NCBI RefSeq assembly: GCF_040807025.1
Contig: NC_090942.1
Coordinates: 130,267,247 to 130,331,246, forward strand
DNA from: Struthio camelus
Lineage: Eukaryota > Chordata > Aves > Struthioniformes > Struthionidae
Direction of reading: 5' to 3'
DNA: 64,000 bases
Shown here: positions 23,539 through 34,700 of the stretch, piece by piece
How positions within the stretch are numbered: the stretch's first letter is position 1
Layout: every line of letters begins with the position of its first letter
Made by a program: the position numbers and the translations under genes
Notes under the pieces: model-generated
Databases searched by the model: none
What the model was told of the DNA's origin: nothing
What the model saw: only the letters and a program-made list of their open reading frames with translations

Positions 23539-26390
23539 ATAAAATAGATATCCTGCAACAGAGGTCATCAATTGACTCTTGAATAAACTGTATGAGCCAT
23601 GCAGGCAAAATTGTTTACATTCTATAGAAAATATGATCAAATGCAGGATAGATTTGTATGAAAAATATATTTACACAACAGGAAAAATCATAACCCACTT
23701 TGATGAAAGTACAGCTGCAAAAATAGTTCTGGTCCTGGTTCCAGATGCTGCTAAGCAGATTAAGCAACTTTAGTTGTCTCTCCACATCAGGCTCGGAATG
23801 ATTGCAACGCAGAGAGCTTCCCTGTCTGCCTTGTGCAAGAATAAAGGCTGTTTTCAGTGTAGATGGCATTAGTAGAATCAGCGTTAGCGAAAAAGTTGAT
23901 TGGCAGTGCTGCAGGTGTAAGGGAGGAGGTGAAGATGATTTTCTGTCAGGCAAGAGGCATAACTGCTTCATGTTATGACTCTCACTACCTCCCCATTCAA
24001 TTTATGGGAAAGGCCCACATGGTTACATCCTGTCCCAGATCAGATAATTGCTTTTACTGCTGCAGCCAAATAAAAAAAAACTCTGTGAGTGTACAGTAGA
24101 GGTAGAAGCATGATAAAAGGCTTGTCCTGATGGGTCCACTGCACGGAGCTTAACTAGAAAAATATCATCTAGGTAGAGGGGAATTAGGATATGACTGTTT
24201 TCTCCCTTTCCTGAGCCAGACAGAAAGATCAAAAACTCTGCCACGCTTAGCTTCTGAGAAATGAGATTCAGCATAAACTGTGCCTGCTCTGCTGTACATT
24301 GATGTTTTTCAGCTTCAGTCACCACTCAGAATGTGGCAAGACTGAACACCTGAAAGATAATTTACCTGATTTGTAAAGTTGTAAGAAAGAGCACGTTGCT
24401 TTTACTCCCAGCAGTCTTTATGTCATGCATCTCTGGCTTGACTGGTCAGGATTATTCTGTGTCCAAACAGCCTTCAGGAAATGCCAGGTCTGCCTCTACT
24501 GCACCCTGGGCACCTTCAACTCCCACTTGCACTGCCAAATACCTTACGGGATGTAGCCTGAGCTCTGTCTAGCCAGTAATATAGACTACATTTGGACTAA
24601 GGTGGTTAGCATGCTCTCAGTTTATTTACAATTAACTTCTTAGCTCTTGGTAAGAGTTTGTCAGGCTCTAAGGAGTTATCTTAGTAGAGGACATCTATAA
24701 AGTGAAAGAAAAAGCAATTCAGAAATGTAGCAGCATCCTGATGTTGGCCAAATTTTGAAGACAAAACTCCAGTTGGAGCAGTGTGCCCTGAATTAACTAA
24801 CTAACTGGCAGCTGGGTTATTCAACACAATTAACAGCTATTTTAAGGGGTTTTCTGCTTCATTTAGTGCATATATGTACGAGGGGCTGCTGGAGTGATGC
24901 AGGAGAATAAATAAGAGTTTGGGACTGTGGAGAAAAACATCTTTTTTTAAAAGAAACCGAAATATATGTAATGTTTTGATCACTTAGTTTAAATCAAATT
25001 TGAAAGAATAAACAGTCCACCTTTTAAAATGGTCTTCAAGGTAATAAATATGACTACCTGACAACACAATAGGAAATGGTGACTGTTGATCTGCCGTATT
25101 ATAGTTGGCAGAGGAAGTGCTGATGAGCACTTCCATGAATGCGTGAAAGAGACTGGAGAATCTTGGTTGATTTTTGTTAATAAGGTTTTATTCAAGTAAA
25201 AGCACGTGACAAAAGTTCAAAGCCAGCTAAAATATCTCTCAGCTAAATCAGGTCAGTTAAGACAAAGCCATCCCACTGGATGTTACGAGCACTGCTAACT
25301 CATATTGCTAAAGAATTAGAATTTCAGTTTACTTTTACAGACTGGTTAGCTCCTTTCCTCTCCTACTGAGGGACTGTCAGTTGTAAAATTGAATTAATTG
25401 AACTCTGAGGATCCCTAAAGGCAAATTCTTTCTGTTTGTTCTTTTTGCTCACAAACGTATACTCTTCAACACTGGTAAGGTAAATATTTCTTTACTCATT
25501 TTTTGTCTAATGAATACTCTTTATTCAATAATTTAGTGAATTAAAAGTAAACTTCCATATTTTTCCCAGTTTCTCTTTTTTTGTATAGAAGACACATACA
25601 TCTATTGTTGTTATCTTACATTTTTTAAAAAAGCTATTTGTAAAGAGCTTTCATTTCCTGCAATTGGCATTAAGCTTCTAGCTGCCTCTAAAGGACTACA
25701 CTTTGTTCTCATGCAGCTGAAATCAATCCTCTTTTCTTGGAAATACAGTCAAAAGAAAAACTACAGGTTTACTAAGGAAATATTTATTCTTTTTCTTGTT
25801 AATATGTATAGTTAGTCCAGCTAGATGCTGTAGGTCACAACTACTGTAAATTGCATTTTCTCTTTGAAATATTTTTTAGCGTTTGTACGTGTAAAAATAT
25901 ACACACATATCCACAGCCCTCAGCAAAAAATTACTCTAAATTCCATGATCTGGCTTATTTGTTCATAAATCTCATCAGAAAAGCCTTGAATCATTCCCAT
26001 TACATCTGGAATAAACATCTGTATTTTCCATATTCTTCTAAGGAGAAATCCCTTGCCTCAGTATTTATTTATTTATTTTATCACTATTTATTTTCAGTAG
26101 AATGAGAAACCACCACTCTAAAGGATTTAAATAGTTATCTTTAATGAAGCTTCCTTGTTTGGGAAACAGTTTCTTGCAAGAGACTGGCTGTGCTGTGTGG
26201 AAGCTTAATTAGGATTCAGATGCGGAATAAAGGGGATTTCTGTTTGACACTGAGAGATTTCTGAACATGAAGTGGGACATTATATAAAAGAACCTGGGAG
26301 GACTGAGTGAAAGAACAGCAAGTTGGAAGCTTCACAAGAGCTAATACTGCCCTGGAAAAGAGGAAACAGCAGGTGATGAGTGTGCTTCAC

Positions 26391-26412
26391 TGGATAAGTA
26401 TGGATAAGTATA
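26391..26412. repeat. 10-bp tandem repeat, two copies
   Basis: TGGATAAGTA is repeated exactly at 26391 and 26401, followed by TA. Confidence 0.9.
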
Positions 26413-27557
26413 TACCCAAAGTATCTGTGGCTCAGCCTTCACGTCTGTGACCTTCCATTTTCCTGACTGTGTGTTTGTGTGTTTGTTTCATTACAGCATT
26501 TAGGTAATTCCACTTCTCTGTGGTTCTTCATTGCACCTGCTGGAACTCATAGGAGACACTATAATTCGCTGAAGATGCACTCGATTTTCTTACTGCCAAA
26601 GGAAACAGAGCATTTCTGGGAACTGCTCTGAGGTGTCTTACAGGACAGTTTGCCTTCCTTCCAGAGGCTAAAAAGCCTGCCATTGCAGATGACTTTGGAG
26701 AGGGAAATTGTTGCACGTAGCCATGATGTGTAGATTTATTGACCCAGCATAACTAAATCTATCTATTATAGTATGAAAGAGTTGTAAATCCACTGGAGGA
26801 ACACTTCTAATGGCAATCAAAGCATAGCAGAGAGCCTGTGCCTCATCCAGGGAGGTTAGGGAAATGCGCAGAGATGGAGGACATGAAGATGATTCAAAAG
26901 CCAAGTCAAGCAAACCTTCCCTCCGCTAGTGACGTGATACTGTCTGCTCAATCTGCTGTTGTTTTCTACATTAATACTGTAGCACATTGCCCTGGCTGAC
27001 TTCAAGACTTAGCACTGACTGCTGAAGTTGCTAACATGCAGTTTATTTTATGTCTGAGAAAACTTTTTTTTTTGGTTGTAGGGGTGGGGAGGAGAGGAGG
27101 GAAGTAGAGCATGGCTACTGATAAGAGTTTTTTTAAAAAGGACTTAACTGGAGAATGATATTGTCTCAGACTGGTCATGTGAGTTCAGTGATCGTAAATA
27201 ATATGGTCCATGGCTTGTGATAGTGAAAAAATAGTTTAATTCATACCAAATAATGCTCCATTCCCTATTTTATGATAATGCTGAACGGTTCTCAGTTTAA
27301 AAGCAGACAAGAAAGGCTTGATCTTACACAGCTTCTCTCAGGCAAGTTGTTCCACCGTTTTCTATTTTTTAAAAGATTTTCTACCACATCATAACATTTG
27401 AAAGTTTCATGAATTTTAGAGAACACCTTCATTTTTGTATTTGTATGCACCTACAGGTGTACTTACTTACTCAGAATCACAGGATCACAGAATGGTTGAG
27501 GTTGAAAGGGACCTCTGGAGATCATCTGGTCCAACCTCCCTGCTCAAGCAGGGTCAC

Positions 27558-27878
27558 CTAGAGCATGTTTCCCAGGATCACGTCCAGGCGGGTTTTGAAT
27601 ATCTCCAGCAAAGGAGACTCCACAACCTCTCTGGGCAACCTGTTCCAATGCTCAGTCACCCTCACAGTGAAGCAGTTTTTCCTCAGGTTCAGATGGAACT
27701 GCCTGTGCTTCAGTTTCTGCCCATTGCCTCTTGTCCTGTTGCTGGACACCACGGAGAAGAGATTGGCCTCATCCTCTTGACACCCTCCCTTCAGATACCC
27801 ATTATTAAACTTACACTTACATTGATGAGATCGCCTCTCAGTCACCTCTTCTCCAGCCTGAACAGGCCCAGCTCTCAC
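27558..27878 (-). pseudogene. CR1 ORF2 extreme C-terminus remnant
   Basis: A minus-strand open stretch of 106 codons; from about residue 29 it matches the end of ORF2 in copy 2: [47 protein letters not shown], ending ILGNML. The first codons are out of frame with the true protein because about 14 bases are inserted near 27803-27816. Confidence 0.85.
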
Positions 27879-27887
27879 AGCCTTTCT

Positions 27888-28130
27888 TCATAGGAGAGAT
27901 GCCCCATCCAGTCCCCTCATCATCTTTGTAGCCCTCTGCTGGACTCTCTCCAGTAGTGCCATGTCTCTCTTGGACTGGGGAGCCCAGAACTGGACCCAGT
28001 ACTCCAGGTGAGGCCTCCCCAGGGCTGAGTAGAAGGGCAGGATCACCTCCCTCCACCTGCTGGCAACACTCTTCCTAATGTAACCCAGGATCCCATTGGC
28101 CTTCTTGGCCACAAAGGCACATCGCCTCAT
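27888..28130 (-). pseudogene. CR1 ORF2 C-terminal domain remnant
   Basis: Eighty codons open on the minus strand, starting right at the deletion junction, with [37 protein letters not shown] and [15 protein letters not shown]. These match copies 1 and 2 closely. Relative to the upstream polymerase part (28075-28275) this block is in another frame, so the junction itself shifts the frame. Confidence 0.88.
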
Positions 28131-28275
28131 CTACCCAGCCAGTCATTCCATCAGAGAAGGCTATCAGGTTGGTCAAGCACGATTTCCCTTTGGTGAATCC
28201 ATGCTGACTACTCCTGATCATCCTCTTCTTCTCCACATGCTTAGGGATGACCTTCAGGAGGAGCTGTTCCATCAC
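28075..28275 (-). pseudogene. CR1 ORF2 remnant: early reverse transcriptase up to the deletion
   Basis: The minus frame reads VIPKHVEKKRMIRSSQHGFT then KGKSCLTNLIAF, the CR1 reverse transcriptase segment before the catalytic aspartate motifs, and ends its homology at GWVDE near 28131. Beyond that the codons are out-of-frame C-terminal sequence. The same frame extends upstream of the first ATG to about 28375 ([11 protein letters not shown]). Confidence 0.88.
28125..28130 (-). other. Internal deletion junction in CR1 copy 3
   Basis: On the minus strand the reverse transcriptase reading GWVDE runs into ATGAGGCGATGTGCC. Copy 2 has ATGAGGCAGCAATGTGCC at 16545, in the C-terminal region. The six bases ATGAGG fit both sides of the break, indicating deletion or template switching at microhomology. 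What is lost is the polymerase core plus the segment up to the ESSSAEKDL block. Confidence 0.8.
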
Positions 28276-28925
28276 CTTTCCAGGGAGGGAGGTGAGGCTG
28301 ACAGGCCTGGAGTTTCCTGCCTCCTCCTTCTCGCCCTTTTGGAAGACTGGGGTGACACTGGCTTTCTTCCAGGCACCTCTCCTGATCTCCAGGACCTTTC
28401 CAAGATGATGGAGAGTGGCCTAGTGATAACATGCGCCAGCTCCCTCAGCACTTGTGGGTGCATCCCATCGGGGCCCGTGGATTTGTGGATTTCAAGTTTG
28501 CCCAAATGATGTCTAACCTGATCCTCCTCAACCAAGGGAGGGTCTTTCTTTCTCCAGCCTTCCTCTCCTGTCCCCAGGGTGTGGAATTCCTCAGGACTGG
28601 CCTTAGTAGTAAAGACTGAAGCAAAGAAGGAATTCAGCAGCTCTGCCTTCTCTGTATCCTTCGTCACCAGGGCACCCGCCCCACTCAGCAGCGGGCCCAC
28701 GTTTCCCCTAGTCTTTCTTTTGCTACTGATGTATTTGTAGAAGCCCTTCTTGTTGTCCTTGACATCCCTTGCCAGATTGAATTCCAAATGGGCCTTAGCC
28801 TTCCTTGTCGCATCCCTGCACACTCTGACAACATCCCTGTATTCCTCCCCAGGGGCCTGTCCCCTTTGCCACATTCTGTGTACTTCCTTCTTCTGCCGGA
28901 GTTTTGCCAGGAGTTCCTTGCTCAT
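28272..28925 (-). pseudogene. CR1 ORF2 remnant: linker and first reverse transcriptase motifs
   Basis: A 217-codon minus frame. Residues 1-90 are the Lys/Arg-rich linker between endonuclease and polymerase ([39 protein letters not shown]). [11 protein letters not shown] lies at 96-106 and the first polymerase motif, [16 protein letters not shown], at 148-163. After about residue 185 (SGEVP) the frame shifts; the true continuation is in the neighbouring frame. The ATG is internal to ORF2 and not a real start. No function is possible without the catalytic core. Confidence 0.9.
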
Positions 28926-29012
28926 CCATGCAGCTCTCCTGCCCGCTTTGCTCGACTTCTTCCTCAGAGGGATGCACTACTCTTGAGCCTGGAGGAGGTG
29001 ACGCTTGAACAT

Positions 29013-29597
29013 TTACCAGCTCTCCGGGACCTCTCTTCCAACTAGGGCCCTACCCCATGAGATTCCTCCAAGTAGGTCCCTGAAGAGGCCAAAGTTAGCT
29101 CTCCTGAAGTCCAGGGCTGCAACCCTACTCATTGCCCTGCTCCCTCCTCGCAGGATCCTGAACTCCACCATCTCATGGTCACTGCAGCCAAGGCTGCCCC
29201 CAACCTTCACCTCTCCAACTAGACCTTCTTCGTTCGTTAGTACAAGGTCTAGCATTGCACTTCTCCTTGTTGCCATCTCCACCACCTGAGTCAAAAAGTT
29301 ATCCTCAGTGCTCTGCAGGAACCTCCTTGATTGTTTGTGTCTAGCTGTGCTGTCTTCCCAGCAGATGTCAGGGTGGTTGAAGTCTCCCATGAGAACCAGG
29401 GCCTGTGAACGTGAGGCTACTTCCAGCTGTCGGTAGAAGGCCTCATCGATGACTTCCTCCTGGTCAGGTGGCCTGTAGTAAACCCCCACAACAGTGTCAC
29501 CCATGTTAGTCTGCCCTTTAATCCTTACCCATAGGCTCTCAACTTGCTCTTCATCCACCCCGAGGCAGAGCTCCATACATTCTAGCTGCTCCCTCAC
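29013..29597 (-). pseudogene. CR1 ORF2 remnant: APE-type endonuclease, C-terminal half
   Basis: A 194-codon minus frame with clear APE-family motifs: VGVYYRPPDQEE at 37-48, LMGDFNHPDICWED at 69-82 (catalytic Asp/Asn) and GCSDHEMVEF at 137-146 (catalytic Asp-His). LDLVLTNEE lies at 116-124. In intact LINEs this enzyme nicks target DNA to prime reverse transcription. The N-terminal part with the metal-binding glutamate, TETWW, lies at about 29690-29710 in another frame; one base appears lost near 29600. The first ATG is internal to the domain. Confidence 0.92.
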
Positions 29598-29717
29598 ATA
29601 AGGGCAACTCCACCACCTCGCCTTTGTGGCCTGTCTTTCCTAAAAAGCACATAGCCATCCATGACAGCATCCCAGTCATGTGAACTATCCCACCATGTCT
29701 CTGTAACTACAATGAGA

Positions 29718-29963
29718 TCATGGCCCTGTGACCGCACACAGGTCTCTTAACTCTTCCTGTTTATTCCCCATGCTGCGTGCATTGGTATACAGGCATTTCA
29801 GAGAGCCAGTCAAGCATGCAGGTTTCTCAGGAGAGGTGCAAGAGGATCCTCCATAGCCATGTCCCATGCTGTCTCCCCTGGCTGCATGCACCTGCTGGAG
29901 GCAGCCTGACTTGAGCAGTGTTTTACTGAGTATCCTGTCTCTATAACTCCCGCTTTCCTCCAC
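29718..29963 (-). pseudogene. CR1 ORF2 remnant: N-terminal part
   Basis: An 81-codon minus frame whose C-terminal third reads LKCLYTNARSMGNKQEEL, the conserved start of the CR1 endonuclease domain. The preceding residues are the less conserved ORF2 N-terminus. It ends in a stop at 29718 after VTGP, where a small deletion puts the following TETWW segment in another frame. Confidence 0.88.
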
Positions 29964-30000
29964 TGTTCTTAGTTTAAAGCCCTCCTTACCAGGCTGTGGG

Positions 30001-31974
30001 AAACTTGTGGCTGAAGTTGAAAAGACTCATTTCCTCCTCTAGAAGAAGCGTGGTCACACATTGTTTCAGAAATATGTTACTGTTTTAAGAAATTATAATC
30101 TTTATTGTAATAATAACCTAGCAGTTTATGTTAACATTCCTAACCTGTTTTACTTCAAAATCAGCCAGAAATCTCTAAGCTTCATGATGTCCCAAGAGAT
30201 CTTGTGACAATTTTTTGAATCACATGAGGTTTTCTTTCTCTTAAGAAAACTCTGCAGATTTGACGATAGTCTTAGAAAAGTCCTCAGTCCATTCCAGACC
30301 TTATTTCTCTCTGATGGCTACTGTCAATGTACTACTTTGATGTTGCTTATACATTCCAACTTTCTAACTCTAATAATTGGGTTTAAGAGCACCCCAAAAA
30401 AAAAAAGGTTGTTATGAACGTTTTAAAAACTCTAAATGACATACATCTTGGATGACTTTAATCTTTTAAGCAAATGAAATTCACAAGATAATATAGCAAA
30501 GGCAAGATATAAAACCAATAAAAGTCCATGGGAAGCTTTCTCTTGGCCTCAAAGTACTTTGGATCAAACCCAGAGTGTTTCTACATGCAACAGTTTTCTT
30601 ACTTAAGTGGTTAGAAGTAGCTTTTAAACTTCAATAAAATTCCGTAAGCTTTTAAGTGATATAAATAATTTAGATGGAAATGTACTTCCCTAACTGAGCT
30701 TCATTGTAAGCATTTCAGTGTTTTTCGCATTGTTTCCTGCGAAATGAAAGTTAGGTTGAACACAAGAGATCCACTGGTTTTGTAATGAAAATGCTGAATA
30801 TGCACTCTCAGAATATTCCATGTCTTCCTGCGGAGTGGAAAATAGCCTAATTGTGACGTGAAAATTTGTCTCCTGTCAGGAATATGAAATTTTTTCTTGG
30901 ACATTATTAAATTAATTCCTGTTAAAACTTGGGTAAGCATGAAATTTTACCTGAAAAAACATAGGGCAAATAAAAAGTAGTTCTATGAAGTACTGATGGT
31001 TGTGAAAGCCATGAGCAAGACACGGGTATACCTAACAGCCCTAGAACATACATTCAAGTGGAGATAAAGTCTTACCCAAAGTGGCTGTGACAGAGTCTTT
31101 GTGGAAACCATAGTTATGACAGGATTCAGCATGAGTGTTTAGAAGCCAGACCAGAAGTAAGCTGACAAACAATACTCTGTGCAACAAACTGGGACTCAAA
31201 AACTGCTTTCCGTTGGTGTAGTGTACAATGCTCTGATGGTCTGTGTGAAGAAATCCTAGTAGCAAGCAGAGAAAGCTAATACTGTGAGACCTAAAGATTT
31301 CCCTGAAAGGTAAATTTGAGGCAGTGGCCTCTGGAATCAATGGTGTTCTTAGTTAATTAACTAAACTTGTCTTACCTCTACCCTGTTATAAATCCTGGCA
31401 CTATGGACAACAGAGGTTGCAACCCTAGCGAGCTGGTCTTGTGATTTTGGACTCTTGTGTAGCTCCACTAATCTACACCAGTGCCCGGGGAGAAAGCCGG
31501 AGTAAGGAGAAGCAGAAATGGTTTTGTTCTTTTGTGCTTTGGGCTTTTAGGGGCTTAATGCCCAACATGTACAAGAATTATTTTCTGATTACAAAGACTT
31601 GTGAGGAAACCATCTCAAATGGACTGTGAATATTGGGGGAGGGGGGCTGGAACACTCTGAAATATCAATTTTATAAACATCCTTAAGAATTCAGACAGAA
31701 TATTTATTTACATTTCATTCTCTCAGCTATTAGAAAAAGCATAGCTATTTCTAGGGACTTGGTGTTATATGGAAGAATTTGGATTTCCTTAGATTATGAT
31801 ATGTTCAAAAAGACTGATTAGGAACACAGTTTTTAACAGGACTTTTTGCTTCTGCATGCATGGATCTAACAGGCTCAAAAGCTGAGTTTAGGATTTGCCC
31901 TTATATAGGTTTCTGTAGTCATCAGAAAGCAAATTATGTAGCAAGATGGCTTTATAGCGGCAAAAGGAAAAATA
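30001..31974. other. Unique AT-rich noncoding DNA
   Basis: No gene is recognised. A stretch at about 31456-31490 (GTAGCTCCACTAATCTACAC) resembles part of an old amniote repeat with TAGCTCCAxTGATTTACACCAG-like sequence, but is too short to name. A poly-A run lies at 30399-30410. Confidence 0.5.
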
Positions 31975-32240
31975 ATAAAATATTCGCTTATTGTGTCCAG
32001 CTCTGATTGCTGTAGCTCAGCAAACAAGTGGAAGAGGTTCAGAAAGAAGCAATCAAATGGTGTAAGGCAAAAGGACCCTTTCATATCACAACACTTACAA
32101 GGCTGGGATCATTTGGATAATCATAGGGCAAATTAAAAGGGTCACTATGAAGGCATAGAAGGTAATGAATGCTCTGAGGAGGTTAGAGTTCCGTGTAATT
32201 CATGATATAGGTTGGATTCCTTTGCAGATAATATAATCAA
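31975..32240 (+). repeat. Possible ancient CR1/L2-type LINE 3' fragment
   Basis: TTGTGTCCAGCTCTG (about 31990-32004), followed by GGAAGAGGTTCAGAAAGAAG and downstream GAGGAGGTTAGA, keeps the order of words seen in the 3' region of old CR1/L2-like LINEs, the counterpart of TGGGTCCAGTTCTGG and GAGAGAGTCCAG in the young CR1 copies here. Divergence is extreme and no frame survives. Limits are rough. Confidence 0.3.
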
Positions 32241-32544
32241 TTATAGCTGGATTTATAGTAGGATTTTTTGGAAGGGATATAAGCAGTTCTATTTTGGGGG
32301 AATAAACTAGCTTATATTTGAAAAGAGTTAAGAAAAAAAATCTACCTTGGGAACATAATTATCTTCTGTCAAGTTCAGTCTCATAACTACAAAAGTATTC
32401 CCAAAACTGGACAAGTGATATTTTGCTGATTATGTTTGTAAGATAGTCTTTTTAACAGATAGAACATGGATCAATGTAGGGTTGCTCATTTAGGTATTTA
32501 ATGGCTTCCATTACCATTAAGTGCATTGAAATTCTTAATGTTTA

Positions 32545-32730
32545 TCCATATAATCCTTGGGAGAGGTAAATAAGTACTCTATTGTACAGATGAGCAGCTA
32601 AAGTTTAGATGTAAGTTTAGATATATTTCAGTGACTTATCCAAGGTCATGCAAGGACTCAGGCAGACTGGGGACTTGATGTCAAACTCTTTTAGCTCACT
32701 AACTAGTTTCCTATCCATTGGACTGTCTGA
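32545..32730 (-). repeat. Ancient MIR-like SINE relic
   Basis: The plus strand reads GAGAGGTAAATAAGTACTCT, TTGTACAGATGAGCAG, CAGTGACTTATCCAAGGTCA, GGCAGACTGGGGACTTGA and TTTCCTATCCATTGGACTG in order. This is the reverse complement of the tRNA-derived MIR family pattern (GTGACTTGCCCAAGGTCAC is its hallmark). MIRs are shared across amniotes and this copy is old but readable over about 185 bp. Confidence 0.7.
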
Positions 32731-33843
32731 AATTGGTATGAGAGAGGTTATTAGAAGCAATAAATAACCAACAGTTATCACTGTCAGAAATTCAGAGGAG
32801 CTCACAGCACTCAAAACAAGGACCTTGTCCTGGACATGAATACATTACTAGAAAGCTTTCTTTCACCTTCCCCAAGGGAACACCAAGTCTCTGCAGGAAG
32901 CGTATAAGCTTAGGCAGTGGGCATATCCCATATAGCTCCACTGAGAATGCTAATATCTGGCAGTTCTCTCTGTAGGACCATTGAGCTTTCCATAGGCAGC
33001 TACTGCTGATTACATTTTTTCTTATGAGATCGGCCTGAAGAGCAAAATACATAAAGCTCCTTTTTCCTGAATCTGTGTCTGCATCTATGGCCTAGAAATG
33101 TGTTCCTGTATCCACAGAGACAGGAACAGTGATTTAATTCTTGATTATAGGTCTTAAATTTTGTGAAAGTACATGGAGAACTTTGAAAATACTTATAAGT
33201 ACATCTAAATAATTTTGAAGAACTCTAGTCTCTGATACATGTTTCTGAAGGAGCATTAATTCTCAACATTTTTGGGAAACTGAAGACAAGGGAAACCAAA
33301 CACCATACTTCCACTCATTAAAAAAAAAAAAGACACTCATTATAAGAATATGTGCATCTAGAAATTGCTGAGGTAGGTTTTCAAATGTATTTGTTAATTG
33401 GTCAGACAAATCAACAGAGAGAAGTGCCTTCTTTAAAGCAGCCAATTCAAGTTTTCAAGTAATAACAGGGGCTTAATATCTCTTTCAAAGAATTACCTAG
33501 GGTTCATTTAAATGGTCTTTCATGAATTACAATGATAAGACTATTCTGTACTCTGGCACGCCAGCAGGAAGAACTTAAGAGCACCTTTTTTTTTCATTGT
33601 AATTATTTTAGAGATGTAGAGTTTTCTGTTTTCAGTAACTGCTGGGAAGAAAAAAAGATGAAAACGTCCTTGGGATAAATAATTTTTGTAGGTTTTACAC
33701 TGGTCTTCAAAAATGTTTTTCTCTGGAATAAGCATTGAAAGATTCTTTTATTTAGTTGATTGAAGTCAAAATAATATTTTCAAAAGTTTTGTTTTCTGAA
33801 GTATTTTAGAGACATTTTCTGTTGATTCCAAATTTGTGTGCAG

Positions 33844-33909
33844 TGTGCACAAGTGTTTCAGTCATGTGGATTCAAAATAATATTGAGGGAAGATGAAAAT
33901 GGAGTAAAG
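33844..33909 (+). other. Candidate 66-nt exon
   Basis: The segment follows TTTGTGTGCAG (3' splice-like, ending 33843) and is followed by AAAG|GTAAGA (33906-33915), a strong donor. It is exactly 22 codons, open in phase 0, and includes QVFQSCGFKIILREDENG, a mixed charged and hydrophobic composition that looks more coding-like than neighbouring frames. I recognise no family. Length divisible by three would permit in-frame skipping. Chance is not excluded. Confidence 0.25.
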
Positions 33910-34656
33910 GTAAGACAATCGAACAGAAAAAAAAAAAAAAGAATAGAGCAGGCAAGTGGAACTACATTAGAGATATGGGCAAAGGAGTGTCCTGTGATCC
34001 TTATTTCCACGTACAACTTGTCTCTGTTGTGGCTCCATTTTGGGATTAGTATACTATCTCCTTGCACACTTGACTTTTATATAAAAAAAAAATAAGGCAT
34101 GCCATCAGGACAGGGGCTTTGATGCACATCATTAAGGCCTCCCCACTTTAAGTCAATACTTTGCACACCACTCAGATGCAAAGAATACAAGCCCCTCATG
34201 CTACAGCTACGCTCACTCTGGTGCGTTCTGCAGATCTGCTATGCAGTTATTCAGCAGTATGTTGTATACCTGATTATCATGGATGAAGTCCTATTGCACT
34301 GATAGAGGAAAACAGCAAGACAGAGGAAGGCACTTAGTCACAAACTATGAACAGATGTTTAAATCCCACTAAAGGGAAAGGGATTTATGTGATCAAACGC
34401 TTCTCTGTTTCAGAGATAAATTTAAGCACATGTTTATGTAGCTTCTAGAATAAAGTTTTGGTAGGCAGCTGCTTTCATTATAAATACTAGGCTCACAGTC
34501 TTTCTGTATGAGAGCAGAGGCAATCTGCTTCATTTTATTTAAATCAGGTGCATATTTGGGAACCTGGCATGTTGTCAATTTAGACTTTGTGCAAAGTTTA
34601 AGAGTCCCTGTATGACAAGTTTGAATAAGAGAAAAGAATGGACAGTGAAGAAGAGG

Positions 34657-34700
34657 GCTAAACATTAGAGAGAGCTAAACATTTAGAGCTAAACATTAGA
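34657..34700. repeat. Three tandem copies of GCTAAACATTAGA
   Basis: GCTAAACATTAGA starts at 34657, 34674 (with one extra T) and 34688, giving spacings of 17 and 14 bases. A local imperfect tandem. Confidence 0.9.

Larger units (their letters stand above)
17212..27471. other. Unique AT-rich noncoding DNA, about 10 kb
   Basis: No host gene, RNA gene or clear transposon is recognised. Separately listed items are a near-duplicate at 17915-17961, a GC-richer patch at 18866-19265, a GT/AC palindromic microsatellite at 23501-23538 and a 10-bp tandem at 26391-26412. The other open frames on both strands, up to 118 codons (23615-23971, minus), have no recognisable domains. A TATTTATTTATTTATTT run lies near 26060-26080. 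Confidence 0.5.
27472..30000 (-). mobile_element. CR1 LINE, about 2.5 kb, internally deleted and frameshifted (copy 3)
   Basis: Read on the minus strand from about 30000 to 27472, this copy contains, in order, the 5' part of ORF2, the APE-type endonuclease, the linker, the first reverse transcriptase motifs, and then, after an abrupt junction near 28125-28130, the C-terminal region and 3' UTR. The 3' end shows the CR1 tail as CAGAATCACAGGATCACAG on the plus strand at 27472-27490. The polymerase core with the catalytic aspartates is missing. Frameshifts near 28380, 29600 and 29718 and a 14-bp insertion near 27805 also break the frame. The 5' border near 30000 is approximate and ORF1 is absent. 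Confidence 0.97.

Noticed and set aside
27435..27893. 152-codon plus-strand open frame
   Set aside because: Antisense shadow of CR1 copy 3, whose minus strand encodes the ORF2 C-terminus.
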